Below, in pieces: positions 23,765 through 35,900 of a DNA stretch of 64,000 nt. The position numbers and the translations under genes are program-made. The notes under the pieces are model-generated. The model was given only the letters and a program-made list of their open reading frames with translations, searched no databases and was not told the origin of the DNA. Each line of letters begins with the position of its first letter. Positions within the stretch are counted from its first letter, which is position 1. Location: NCBI GenBank assembly GCA_008711295.1, contig VUYV01000015.1, positions 1,445,054-1,509,053 on the forward strand, in the 5' to 3' direction. This stretch comes from Anarhynchus alexandrinus (lineage: Eukaryota > Chordata > Aves > Charadriiformes > Charadriidae).

Positions 23765-24145
23765 GAGATTAGAAGGCTCCGGGGAGATCTTATTGCGGCC
23801 TTTCAGTACCTAAAGGGGGCCTACAGGAGAGCTGGGGAAGGACTTTTTACTAGGGCATGTCGTGACAGGACAAGGGGGAATGGCTTCAAACTGGATGAGG
23901 GCAGGTTTAGATTGAACATTAGGAAGAAGTTTTTCACTTTGAGGGTGGTGAGGCACTGGAACAGGTTGCCCAGAGAGGTTGTTGAGGCCCCATCCCTGGA
24001 GGTGTTCAAGGCCAGGCTGGACGTGGCCTTGGGCAACCTGGTCTAGTGGGAGGTGTCCCTGCCTATGGCAGGGGGGTTGGAACTCGATGATCTTCAAGGT
24101 CCTTTCCAACCTAAACCATTCTATGATTCTATGATTCTATGATTA
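23765..24145 (+). mobile_element. CR1 LINE 3' end with (ATTCTATG)n tail
   Basis: From GGCTCCGGGGAGATCTTATTG it passes through CAGTACCTAAAGGGGGCCTAC, GAGGCACTGGAACAGGTTGCC and TGGTCTAGTGGGAGGTGTCC, and ends CCAACCTAAACCATTCTATGATTCTATG. The tail has about three units. The + strand copy is severely 5' truncated and younger-looking than the one at 17 kb. Confidence 0.95.
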
Positions 24146-26965
24146 GGAGATATTTGTAAAAATAATTTTAAAGATATAACTTAACTTTCATGATTGAAAC
24201 CTGTTATACTAGTGGAAAGCATACACTGTGCAGTTCCCCTTCTACATCAGACTTTTGAGACAGGCTCTGGATATATGACCAGCCTTTGCCTAACTCCAGT
24301 CTTGTTCTCTTCTAAAACAATGCTGTCTTTTCCTTTATTTCTAAGACCTATTTGTACATTTCTTTGTTGTCACTTGTATGACATTTGCTTAGGAATACTA
24401 ATCTTTGAAATGAACTTTTTTTTTGCTGGTAATGAGAAATTACTGATTTCTGTAGATCAAGGTATGTTCTTAGCTAAGTAGAGATTGACTTGGCAGAATA
24501 ATAATTTCAACTAGCAACTCAATGGATTTTAAGATAGGTGGGTAAGTGTATTCATTTGTTTATTTGGTACACTTTGCTATCGCAACTTGAAGTGTAAATG
24601 TTAGTTTATACATTTGTGCTGGCACTCTGGCCACTCCCACCAATCTTCTTTTCTTGGTAAAACAAGATAGCATACAGATAGTACAATTTCTCTCTCCTGT
24701 GGTGTTCTGCCAGTGATGCAGGTCTACTCGTAGCCATCATTATTCTTCCTGTTTACCGTTGAAGACTGTAAGATGAGAAGATGAGACGTGAATCCTCCCA
24801 GGATCCATAAGCTCAGTTTCAATGCTGTTGGCTTGGGGCAGTACAGACACTGTGTAATCAGCCCTGCTTCTGAGGAACAGCAGACTCTTGCAAACTCTTT
24901 TCCCCTTTCGAGCAGTAATAAAGGTGGTGAGATTCTTTAGACAACAGCTCTTGAGGGAAGTGCATGGCGTCGATGCTTTGCAGACATAATTTTTTTCCTC
25001 TTCTTTTCCCTCATGCTCGTATCACGCCACTGCTGTAGCAGTAAAATCTAGACTCATACATGTACAGCAGTCATGCCATCATGAAGCAGTGTCCTGCAGC
25101 CTTTTACCCACCCTGTCATTGTGAGAAATCCTTGATTGGGTAGCTTTGTGATGAGAGTATAAAAAGGCAATCACGCTTTTAAGGTGTTCACAGAGATTTC
25201 TACATAGTGTTCTTTATCACAGCTCCTTGTCCAGAGAGTTAAGAAAATAACTTTCTTGAGACTGCCTCAGGAAAAGAATTGAAACTGCGAATGTTTTGTT
25301 CAGCTGGTGGAAGTGAATATTTGACTTCAGAAGGATTCTTGAGAGTCAGGTGGTATTGCAGTGCATGGTCTGTCCCTGGAAGTTCAGCAGTAGATTTACT
25401 GTGTCCTGGAGTGCTTGCCACCTTGTCAAGTCAATTTGTATTCTGTAAACTTCTAGTTTTTCTGACTGCTTTGAGTCTAAAAGGAATAGATTTCTTGCCA
25501 AAGGAAAGCTGAACAAAAGATCAAAGAAAGCATTATGATAGCTTTAAAACCTGCTTTTTGTGTTGATATGCATTCAATTACTCTTTGATTCTTTGCCTTC
25601 CTCTTTTCCTTCTAAAATCCAGAGCAAAAACCCAGCTAAATGTGTGGAATAAGTCTTACAGTATGGAGACTTTGGGAGATGGTGGGATTTGGTCTCTTCA
25701 GGAAAGTTGGGTGTTGAGATACCAATACTTAAGGTACCGCTTTTGGAAACTGGAGTAATTGTTGCCATTCCATTACCAGCCTGGTGATGGCTTATTATGC
25801 AATACTATCTGCTGTTGTAGTGTATGTTCTTGGACTAAACTTGATGTAGAGACAGAAACACTAAAACAAACAAAACATGGAGATTTGGGGTGATATTCCT
25901 CTTAAATGCCTCTATGGCTTTCTATTTTTAAGCCTACTTATTTGCTTTATGAGGAAGTGCTGCAATTTGAATTCCTTAGTGCTTGAGAAGCTAAACGTGC
26001 TTGATGTGTACAATTTTCTTAAGCATTGATCAAGGGTTTTTTTTTGTTCTCTTTTGTTTGGGTTATTTTTTGTTGTTTGTTTTTAAAGCAGAAGTAAAGA
26101 CAAGCTTCCTCTGGAGGAACTAGATTACATCAGTGAAAAAAAGGTTTACAGCAGTTTTATGCTTTTTTTTTTTATTGTCATGAAAGAAAGTATCACTGCT
26201 GTCTTTACAAAACAGTTTTGGGAAGTCCAGTCTGTTTAATGCTTTCTCCTCCTTTTTTGCCAGTGCTATGGGGATCTGATTCATTTAATGTGTATCTGTT
26301 TCTTCAAAATACAGCTGTTTTGGCTGCTTACTGGAGTTGCAATGGGTCTGCAGGGTCAAGTATTAACTGCTAATTAGGGACTCTTGCACTGAGCCAGACC
26401 CTGACATGAAAACTGAAACATCTGCTTGTCTGAATATTTTTTGATCTTTATTAAACAGTTTTAATTAAGAGTTGTCTTCCTCCCAGTCTCAAATCTCCTT
26501 TCCTCATTTGATCTGCAGTTAAAAGTTCATCAGTTTGTGATATCCTACTCATTGCTATGACAACAGTCTGCCAAACAGACTTTAATATGAGGAATTGGAG
26601 AGGACAAGAAGCTGCTTTGCAAGCAAGGAAGTGTTCTTGTTCAGCCCCATCTTATTAAATAATAATATCCCACTTAATGCTCGAAATTGTAGTCAATATG
26701 GTAATTTGAAGGCAGTGGCTAACTGCTTCCCTTCTGCCTGCTGCTTCAGTACTCTAAAGAGCAGGTGCGGTAGGGTGTGAAGCCTCAGCCCAGCCTGGTG
26801 AAGGCATGCCTGTGCCAGGGAGGTGCGATGTTGGCTGTGGAGCAGAGCCCTTCAGCTGTTTCTCGTGCACAATGGGGCTGGACTTGTTGCTGTACCTGGA
26901 CACTTCCTGCAGATAATGGGAGCCAACTAAGGAGGAGTAAAATAGCTTTATTTTGAGAGCTGTCT

Positions 26966-27330
26966 TTATATCAAGCTGCCATTTGTGGTTTTAAGAAGAT
27001 TGGATTGTGTCTGAAATGGATTATAACATGTCCATGTTGGCTTGATGGGCAATGTCAAACTAAGGGTGTTTCCACGCTTGTCTGAAGCAAGTGCAAGTCC
27101 ATACTGCTGCCAGGAAGAGGCTCTCACCTTCGTTGGTTTTCTGCTTCGGACCTGTTGCCAAATTGTGCTGCTCCTGGGCTGCATGGTCAGCAAGACGAGA
27201 ATCTTCTTTAAAGATCCGGTTATACTGTTCAGGTTTTTTGGCTCTGATCCCACCAGCAGGCTGATCTTGCTGTGTTGCTTCATCCCTCAAGACTGTTTCA
27301 GATGCTTGTGTGCCTGCCTTTTTCCTTAAA
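26966..27330 (-). other. Antisense exon-like ORF, unrecognised, with downstream AATAAA
   Basis: On the minus strand an open frame runs from about 27325 to a stop at 27060. It contains VLRDEATQQDQPAGGIRAKK, then PEQYNRIFKEDSRLADHAAQ and EQHNLATGPKQKTNE. A consensus donor (AAG|GTGAGA, intron side starting at 27127) follows directly after KTNE. A second frame (ASSWQQYGLALASDKRGNT..) continues to 26966. A minus-strand AATAAA lies at 26952-26947. The composition (charged, few hydrophobics) looks more protein-like than neighbouring ORFs, and several CpGs survive. It could be an exon of a nested antisense gene, a frameshifted retrocopy, or chance. I cannot name the family. Confidence 0.25.
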
Positions 27331-28924
27331 GTATCTTTTCATTGTGAAAAACACGCATGGCTTAAACAGCTGTGACACAGGTGCTGTAAAATACATGTTA
27401 AGAGAGGGAGAAAAGACACAATCCTCTTCTGGCTATCAGAAGTGTAAGCTATAGTTCAGCACGTGCATCTCAAACAAACCAAAAACCCTGTTTTAATGTG
27501 TATGTACTGCCATCATGTCCAAAACATAGATTGCAATATTTTGAGAAGTTTTGGTGACATTACAGAGAATAGCAGTGAAATGTATGTCAGAATTTCTAGG
27601 TACCAGAATCTGTGTAAACATTTTGTTTATTCAGAAATGATGAGCAAATTGAAACCCAATGGAGTTATGATTTCTCAACATATCTTAAATCACGATGGGC
27701 TAATTCCAGACAATCATATTTGAAACTATTAGCTTGTCTTTCAGAGAGGTTAGTGCTGTCTGTCATGTTCTCTTTTCAGGGTTTTTTTTCATTGCTTATT
27801 GTGCTAGGTTGAATCATGCTGAGCTGACCAATACTTAAAAAAAACCCTACAGAACAACGCGAAGGTCATTATTAGTGTATATAAATTTAATTTAGTTTTT
27901 GGACGTTGACAGTTCAGTTAGCAAAGCTTATAAAGCAGATTTAAACACAAAGAGCAAAAGTAATTTTACTGCAAACTCAACTGAATACTGTCCATAATGT
28001 TTAAAATATTGGTGGTCAGCCGTGACCATGTAAGTCAGCGATAAGAGTTGCACTTGCTGTTCAGAGCATATCCACATCTACTTAGTATTTTGCTTTCCAT
28101 AGAACATGTTGTCTGGAGCTTGAATAACCTCTGTTCTGACTGTTTCTGGCTTTTAGGGTGTCTGATGCAGTGCTCTGAAGGCCTGTGTGTTCTGGAGCTT
28201 AGAAGACAACAAAGTTAGGTTGCTTTAAGAGACTGGGAGACAGATTGGCTTTGGTAAATATATTCATAAAGCTGGAGAAACACAGTGTTCCAGTTCAGCT
28301 CATACTACAGTCAGTTCCTGGTAAAGCCAGGCCTTTTCTTGTTAAATATGTAAGAGTTCATGGAAATATACTTTCTTCTCAGACATTATTGAATGCTTTA
28401 ACTAGCACATAAAGAAGTTCAATGTCAGGCTTCAGTTTTGGCCAACAAGAATGTATTTTTAAAGTGAAGAACAGATTTAGATGGTAATGGGGTTAATTGT
28501 CTTTTTGATTCTACACGAGGCTCCTGAGCATTGTGAATCAATGTTTAAACTGAAGCATGTCATTGCAACTTTAATTATTGAGTACCCATTACTTGCGAAT
28601 GCTAGTGAGCAGTTGGGTATTGAACACATCCTCATCCATACAGTCACAGTAGTTTGCTCTTCAACTCTGTACTAGCCAGCTTGCACCAAAGCTACTGCCT
28701 GGACAAGCTGCTGAGGCACATTCATACATTGGGGCTGCTTGCTTTGCTGCTTGTTTGCACATCTACTTTTGCGCGGATGCACCACTTGCAGGCTGTCCTT
28801 AGTTCCCTAAATTTGCAGTTTTACTTCCCAGTGTCGCGGGGACAGAAACAAAGCAGCTGACTGTGACCATTCTGGCCAGCAGAGAGATCTCTTTCCAGTT
28901 ATCATAGCTACTATAAAACATTCT

Positions 28925-28965
28925 TATCAATTAGCCTTGTGTTAGATGCTGTACAAACACAGGGG
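28925..28965 (+). repeat. Possible ancient LINE/SINE 3' relic
   Basis: TGTTAGATGCTGTACAAACACA resembles the 'aggtgctgtacaaacaca' core seen in old amniote CR1/L3-like repeats. It is short and diverged. Confidence 0.25.
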
Positions 28966-29760
28966 GAATAATAAATTTCTTATTTCAAGGTAATTCTAAT
29001 GCTAGAGGATGAATGAGAATGAAAGCTGACTGCCAGAAATGGGATAGCAGTGATGTGTGTGTGGGATTTGGGTTTTCTTTCGGGTTTCTTTGTTGCCATA
29101 CAACAAAGTTATGTTTAAAGCAGTATAATAGGTAGTTTTGTAAATCATTCTGTGTCTGAGGGAGAAGAAAACAAAAATACTGGCTGTAGAGGCTAGATTT
29201 AAAGGCAAGCGTCATAATTTCTCTCATTTATGAGAGGTGAGAAGTACAGTGGGCGTTGGCCTCAGCCTTTGTATATGTTGCAGGAAAGCAGTTTGATGGT
29301 AGGGAACAGAGGAATTGCCTGGTTTGTGAATGTGATTTTTGTGTTAGCATTCTGAGTGGGTATGACAGTGGTTAAATTCTAGGCATCAAAACAAGGGAGC
29401 AGGGTATTGCAGAAATTTAAGAAGTCGTACAGCTGGAGCTGAAATTCCTGCACAGTAGCAGATAGAAAAGTCTAAAATAACTGGAAAAAGTTGTGAGATT
29501 TATATGTTGTCTGGAAGTACAGATCTAGGCAGATCCCAATCAGCTGACAAAAATGCTTTTTATCCACTGCATTTCCCCCTTTACTGTAAACACTGCGATA
29601 AATCCAATAATAGTGTATTAAAGGTGCTTTCTCTGTCCCTGTATAGAGTTTATAGTAAAGGCAGGACAAGTTCAAGCTACTTTGTTTATATATTTTCTGG
29701 GTATTGAATCAGGACCCTGCCTTAACTCATGTTTTTGGTGGTTTTTTTTTTCCTTTTCAG

Positions 29761-29900
29761 ATTTTCTATTTTGTACATACATTGTTTTGTATATACTGTA
29801 TATGATGACTTCGGTGGGCAGTGAACGTACCCGGGGCACTCGGGACAAAACGCAAATTTCAACCACACAGCCAACACAACCACAGAAACAAGTAGTACAG
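29761..29900 (+). CDS. UBAP2: UBAP2 exon 2: 5' UTR end and residues 1-33
   Basis: The acceptor is a T-rich tract ending in TTTTCAG (29754-29760). There are 41 nt of leader, then tandem ATGs at 29802 and 29805, and the donor ACAG|GTATGT follows 29900. Coding length is 99 nt, ending in phase 0. The peptide starts MMTSVGSERTRG and ends PQKQVVQ. The first ATG has T at -3. The second has A at -3, so initiation at Met2 is also possible, but the family is annotated from the first. No upstream ATG lies within the exon's leader. Confidence 0.93.
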
Positions 29901-32900
29901 GTATGTGATACTATATGATCTTCTTTGAGTTGAAAGTGTGCGTGTAATGATATGCATTTCTTCCCTAAGTCAGTAAGTACAGAGAAAAGACAGAAGGAAA
30001 AATCATTGTCTATTTTGGAAGAGTATGTTTGGTATCTCACTTTAATTGCTTAGTAATCCAGCACAGCGTTAAGTTGTTCCTGTATTCTTGTCTCTAAAGG
30101 AGCTTTGTGTTCTTCAGCAACATTTCCCATCACTGAGGAATTCTGTGCCTATGCCTGTGTTGGGATTTCTGTTCTGTGACCTCAGTGTCTTCAGATCTCA
30201 GCTCTTCCATATGCCAGCCTCCTGATGCTAGAAGATTTCTGGTCGATAGAGGAATTTGGGTGGGTGGGAAAACCTTCCGTAGATGCATGCTGTGTTCTAC
30301 AGCATGATTCAGCATATCTGCAAGTCACAAAATCATAAACTTTTTGTGCATTGTCCTCACAAAGTGAAATGGAGATGGTTGTCCACTAGTGGACTTAAAT
30401 TATTTCGGGTATCTGAGAGATTGAAATTAAGATCTAACCCAATTGTCTTGATTCTCAGCAGCAGAGTAGTTAAGTTGAGTGCTTGTGTGGGTTACAGAGA
30501 GTGCAAAATGTCTGTGCTCCTGGCAACTCATTATTCTCTTGTCTCAAAAATTGGACTCAATTCAAGAATTGCCTCAGTTCTAGATTGGTGCATTCTTTGC
30601 CAGCAGAGAAGTTCTCCCCTGGGAAATTGTGTCTTTTATTGTTTTCAGAACTGATCTTTAACATGGAGGGGCTTCTGTTCTGTTTTGTATGGTATCAATT
30701 ATGTGAGCTCAAGCCCTTATCTCCTTGCATTGCAGTGCTTTGCATAGTGGTGATTCATGCTAATGTGTAGATTTAGAAAGTGACTTTCAACAGACGAAGT
30801 TGAATTTGGTTTTGTTTTATAACAAGTAAGGCTGCAGGAGTATAGAAATCAGGTTGACAGAAGTGGTGTTTTCCCCTTTTTTGACATTTGCAAGACAATC
30901 ATGGAGTACTCTGCCCAGTTTTGGGTTCCCTGGCGCAAGAGAGACGTTGGCAGATGGGAGCAAGTCCAATGAAGAGCTGCTAAGATGGCTGAGAGACTGG
31001 AGCACAGGATGAGTGAGAGGTGGCTGAGGGAACTGGATTTGTTCAGCCCTAAGAAGGCAAGGCAAGGTTGTGTCTTGTATTCACATACCTCATGAAAGAG
31101 TACAGAAAAAGTGAAGCCAGACTTTTCTCAGAGAGACAATGGCACAGGTTGGAACACTGGAAATTCCAGCTGTTAAAAGGATCATGGATTAGAGGTGTGG
31201 GATCTCTTGTCTGGCCCCAAACAGCTTCTCTGATGGGACATGCTTTCAGTGGGAGGTTGCACTGAGTATCACTGGAGGACCTTCCCAACCTATGTGATTC
31301 ATTGATTTTAAGGATTAGGTCTTACTGACCTTTTTCTGCATTTTGTCTGCTTATTCTACTTGTTGCATAATAGATACAATTCGGTGGAAAAGATCGTTAT
31401 TTAATATACAGCAGTTATGTTTTAGTGCCCTGTATTTTTTTATTGTTTAGATATCAGAGGGACTTTCCTGCTTAGTCAGGCTTTACAGATCAACAGAAAT
31501 GTGTGGGATTTTACGGTTTAATCACCACTGATTCATTTTTCTGAATGTAGAATAATGTTGCTTTACCAAATGGAAATTTCACTGTCGTAATACCACGTTG
31601 ATCATCATTTAAGTTATTTAGGAAACTACATCAGAGTTTTTCTACATTGCTTCTGGATAATAAAAATACCCTTTTATTATAAGATCTAAGCTTATTACTG
31701 TCACTTAATTTTGTGTTTTGCACACTTGTGTTTTCTGGTGGTTCGAAGTTGTCAGTTACAAATTTCCCTCACTCTGTTAGGATGCAAAGGTAATATGTCT
31801 TGTAAGGTTGAGTGAAGTTTTAGGTGTCTTAAGACGCTACTATTTTCTTAGTTGCAATTAAAACTTAATTATACTCTTTTATAGGATCCTACAATGTTAC
31901 TTGTAACAATGGTGCCTTAAAAACAAAGAACCACCAGTTGCTGGGGAAAAAACCAAAACATTTTGTGACAATGATTTGGCATTTGTGTAGTAAACACATC
32001 TTGTTGATTTTTTGTTGTTGTTTTTTTTTTTCTTCTGAATCTTTAGTTCCGTCTGGGTGTAATCCACTGGTATAAAAATTAGCAATATTGCACCTACTTG
32101 TGCTTCTAAGCTCTCTGCTTACACAGGAAAACTGAAGATATTGTCACACTTTTTTTTTTCTTCTAACATGGGCTTGAGAAAAATGTTGGTTTACAGAAAG
32201 AATGAATCTTAATGGCTTCCTGTTTCTGGTCAAATATGCTGTCATCTCTCTATAGAAATTACATTGTCTGAATGTTTTTACTCTGGATATCTTTAAAGAA
32301 ACTATCTTTACTAGCTTAAAATTTGCAATGGCCCTGAAGAGGCTGAAGTCAGACCAAGAAGATGGATCAACAAGGCTTAATTCCTGAAATCAGCAGACCT
32401 TTTGTGTTTGCTCTCTGCTGAGGTCTTGGCAGACACCAAGAGTGACCTCTTTCACGCACAGTACTGCACTGACTAGGGGGCTTTTGTGGAGGGTGACATG
32501 AGGGTTGGCACAGGGAATTCCAGAGCATGCTCTCCTCTGTATTACTGACTGACGTATGAAGTTGTCAGCATGACACTTTGAAAATGTGAAGTAGCGCAGA
32601 GTACTTAACTCCGTTAAAAACGCTAATTGTCTTGGAACGTTGCCTCTGAGCACAGCAAATGTCGCTTCCCTCAAGGAACTGAGACAGCTGCAGTAACTTC
32701 TCAGAAAACAAGCAGCTGGTGGTGTACGGTGGAGTAATTTTTAGCCTCTTCTCAGCATTTACATTTGGCAACCTCCTCTAGAGCTTGTATTGCTGGTAAA
32801 CTTGAAAAGTGAAGCAGTTTGATGCTGATTAAGTCTGAACTCATGAGGCACAGAATTTCATGTGGGTATCCTGTGAAGTGAGACTTCAAAAGGTGAGATT

Positions 32901-35900
32901 CAACCAGCTGCCCAGGATGAATTCTTTCCGTCAAGAATTTCAGTGGATGAGATGGTCCCTTTCTCAATGGAAGTCTTCCATACCACATCAAATCGCATTT
33001 CGGGTCCTGGCTCTCTTCGGTATTCACCTTCTCTAGCATGAGATGGAAGCCTCTTCTGTTTGAGCAGAAATCAAATGAGGTCCAGAATCATGTAGCATAG
33101 AGTTATCTTTGGTATTTTCATGGGAGTGCAATTACAAGTACACTGCAAATGCCACATGTGAAGATTGGCCTGTGTGATGCAACGTTAGTGTTCTTGAGTT
33201 GCTTTCTCTCTGGGGCAGCCATAGCCTTTTTGGATTTATGCCACTTTACTGCATCCATTCATTCTAGCCTTTCAGCTTTTGGAGAAGTTGTCAGCATAGA
33301 TTTGTGGTCCAGAAATGTTACAGAAGCACTGAGTATTTCTTCAATAGCAAGATCCTTTAGCAGTTTTCAAAGACCAGTATTCACTTATAAAGAAAAGTGC
33401 AGCTGTTCACAGGCAAAATCTTGAGACATGACTCAGTCTCTTTTTAAGTGCTCATAAAACTACAGGGTCAGGTGGTTGTTGGGAGAGTTGTGGAAGGTGT
33501 TCTGAGCAGGAATCATCAGATAAGTGGTTAATTTAGAAATACCGTTGCCAGTTTGTTATGGTGAAACTCTAACTCTGGAGTGGTAGACACTAAAAAGTAA
33601 TCATATCAAAGTGTAGGCTTCTGTGGTAAATTCTATTTTATTATATGGTTGTCTTGTCTATGTGGTGACCTTTACCTGTGGTTCAAACACATTAGAATGT
33701 GTTGAAATTGCTTCTGTCCCAGCTAACTTTTTAACTATAAAATGGGCATAGAGGAGATGTTAATCCCTTCCACATAGCACCTCTGTGCTTATTGTGTATG
33801 TTCTTTTTGAGAATCTGGAGAAAAAAAATACGGTGACACTAGGAGATGCTTTTAAAAATATATTGTTACCTTATGTGTACTTCATTGGATGTTTGCATTT
33901 TTCAGGCAACAGCAGAACAGATTCGCCTTGCTCAGATGATCTACGATAAGAGCGACGCAGATTTTGAAGATAAAGTGAAACAAGTATGTTTCTTACGGTA
34001 CAGAATTTTTATGCCCTGCAATAAGGTGCTTCAAATCTGCCTTACATTTTTGGATCTAGGGCGTCTGTTTATGATTTAGGTGAAAACTTTTTCAGAAGGG
34101 TGTAAGTTTAACTAGGAAAAGGTGCTCTTATTGCACTCTAAAGTCTGTTTACAAGAAATTGTGTGGTAATATAACTCTGGCTGTATAGTTAAACCGGTGT
34201 ATTTTCCTTTGTAGGCAAGCCTTTAAGCCAGAATTTATCTGTGCTGATGTCTCTTCCAGACTGTGTTGTTCTAGTATGGTCTTGATGCTTGATGATCATC
34301 AGAATAAAGAGTGCATTTAGCTTGTCCACATGTACATGCACATGGGAAAAATGTCAGCTGTGTAAACTGAATTTGCTAATATCTTGGCTGTTTTTCAGGA
34401 AAAGTAAAAATCATTTAGCTTAAAGGTGAATTGAAGTGTTATTTAAAAAAAAAAAAATCTGACCTCCCAGATCTGTGTATGCGTTAAAATGATAGAATTA
34501 GACTGTGAAAATGAAATCTCGCACCATTTCCTCTGCCTTGCTGAGTTTCTTGTGTAGATGCTCAAACTTCCATTACCCAATTATAGCTGAGACCATTAAC
34601 TTGAGCTGAACTGAGAATCCAGGTCCCTGTTGTGCTGTGGGTGTTGGTGATTTTGTCCTAGAGAACACATCACAACTCAAGAAGAACCTAGGAGTACACT
34701 CAGGAGAGAAGAATTAGAATGAATGCATTATTGCAGCAGGGGAGCAGATTTCTTTATTTCTTTTCCTTTGTAAAACCCTCCTCTGAGGCATTAAGTGCTT
34801 TTTGTTGTTGTTATATTTGCTCTGTTGCTGTGCCGGAAGTGAAGTCTTGTACTTCCTGAAGCCAAAGGACCCTTATCAATAGTGCCTGTAGCTCTACTGG
34901 TGGGAAGGATAAGAATTAAGTTCTGCTAGGAAATCACCAATATTTTACATTGTGCATGTATATTTCTAGCTCATGTAGTTGTTTTTTTTTTTTCTTTGAG
35001 TGAAGTTGCAGGATATGTCCCATGCCTGACTGATTATTTCCATCCTGCACTCCTCAGGATGTGCACCGCAGGTCCATGGAGCATACTTCAGTAGTAGGTC
35101 TCCTTAAGCAGCCATTGCTTATGCCTTTTGTGTGGCCTTACCGCTGAAATTGATCGAGGCAGCTGATGTGGCTGAAAAATAAACGTTTTCTTAGTCTGGA
35201 TGTTTTTCCAGATGGATCTGTTCTCTGCCATGGCTTACCTTATGTCTGTTCTCACACAGTGGGATAAAGAGGGGGATGTTTGATGGGGAGGGAGAGAAGA
35301 TGATACTGGAGCTATCCTGGTCTTCTGCATCTTTACCCTCATGTACTGCTGTCTCTGGGCTGACAGCATCTGCTGCAAGCATAAAGGAAAAAAGAAAAGG
35401 TGCAAAAGAGAATACTTTCTTGGTTGCCGTTTAATTTGTGTTTCATCCTGTCTCTTTTCTGAATCCTAAGCAGATGTGGAAAATGCAGATAGTTTTATTT
35501 AGGATTTTAGTTTGCTCTGACACAGTAGCTATGCACTTCCTTGGAATCTGTGGTGGTACTAACTCTTATTTTCTTATGATGATAATTTAGATATTTTAAC
35601 ATGTCTGACTTTTACTGCCAGCTTATGGAAGTGACGGGGAAAAACCAGGATGAGTGCATAGTGGCACTACATGATTGTAATGGGGATGTGAACAGAGCAA
35701 TCAACATACTGCTGGAAGGAAGTTCAGACACGGTAAGGTTTTACTTTTGTGTTAAACTGCTCTTTCTGTGTACTGTGTCTTTCTACTTCTAAGAAGGGAT
35801 TGGGAAAGCCGTATTTCAGAAGCTTTTGATTTCCATGCCTCCGTTCAAATTCTTTTGAAGGAAATGGAGACTGGGGCAACTTCTCTACTGCCCTAGAGTA

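Larger units (their letters stand above)
4474..29760 (+). other. UBAP2: UBAP2 intron 1 (about 25.3 kb)
   Basis: It is AT-rich sequence with + strand T excess, interrupted by CR1 elements, one LTR and many homopolymers: poly-T at 8061-8079, followed by an N at 8080; 13 C at 19361-19373; 21 T at 23491-23511. Stretches between the listed repeats (5000-9930, 10260-16000, 18700-23760, 24150-29700) contain no gene I can support apart from the ORFs listed separately. Retained introns or alternative 5' exons cannot be judged from sequence. Confidence 0.75.
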
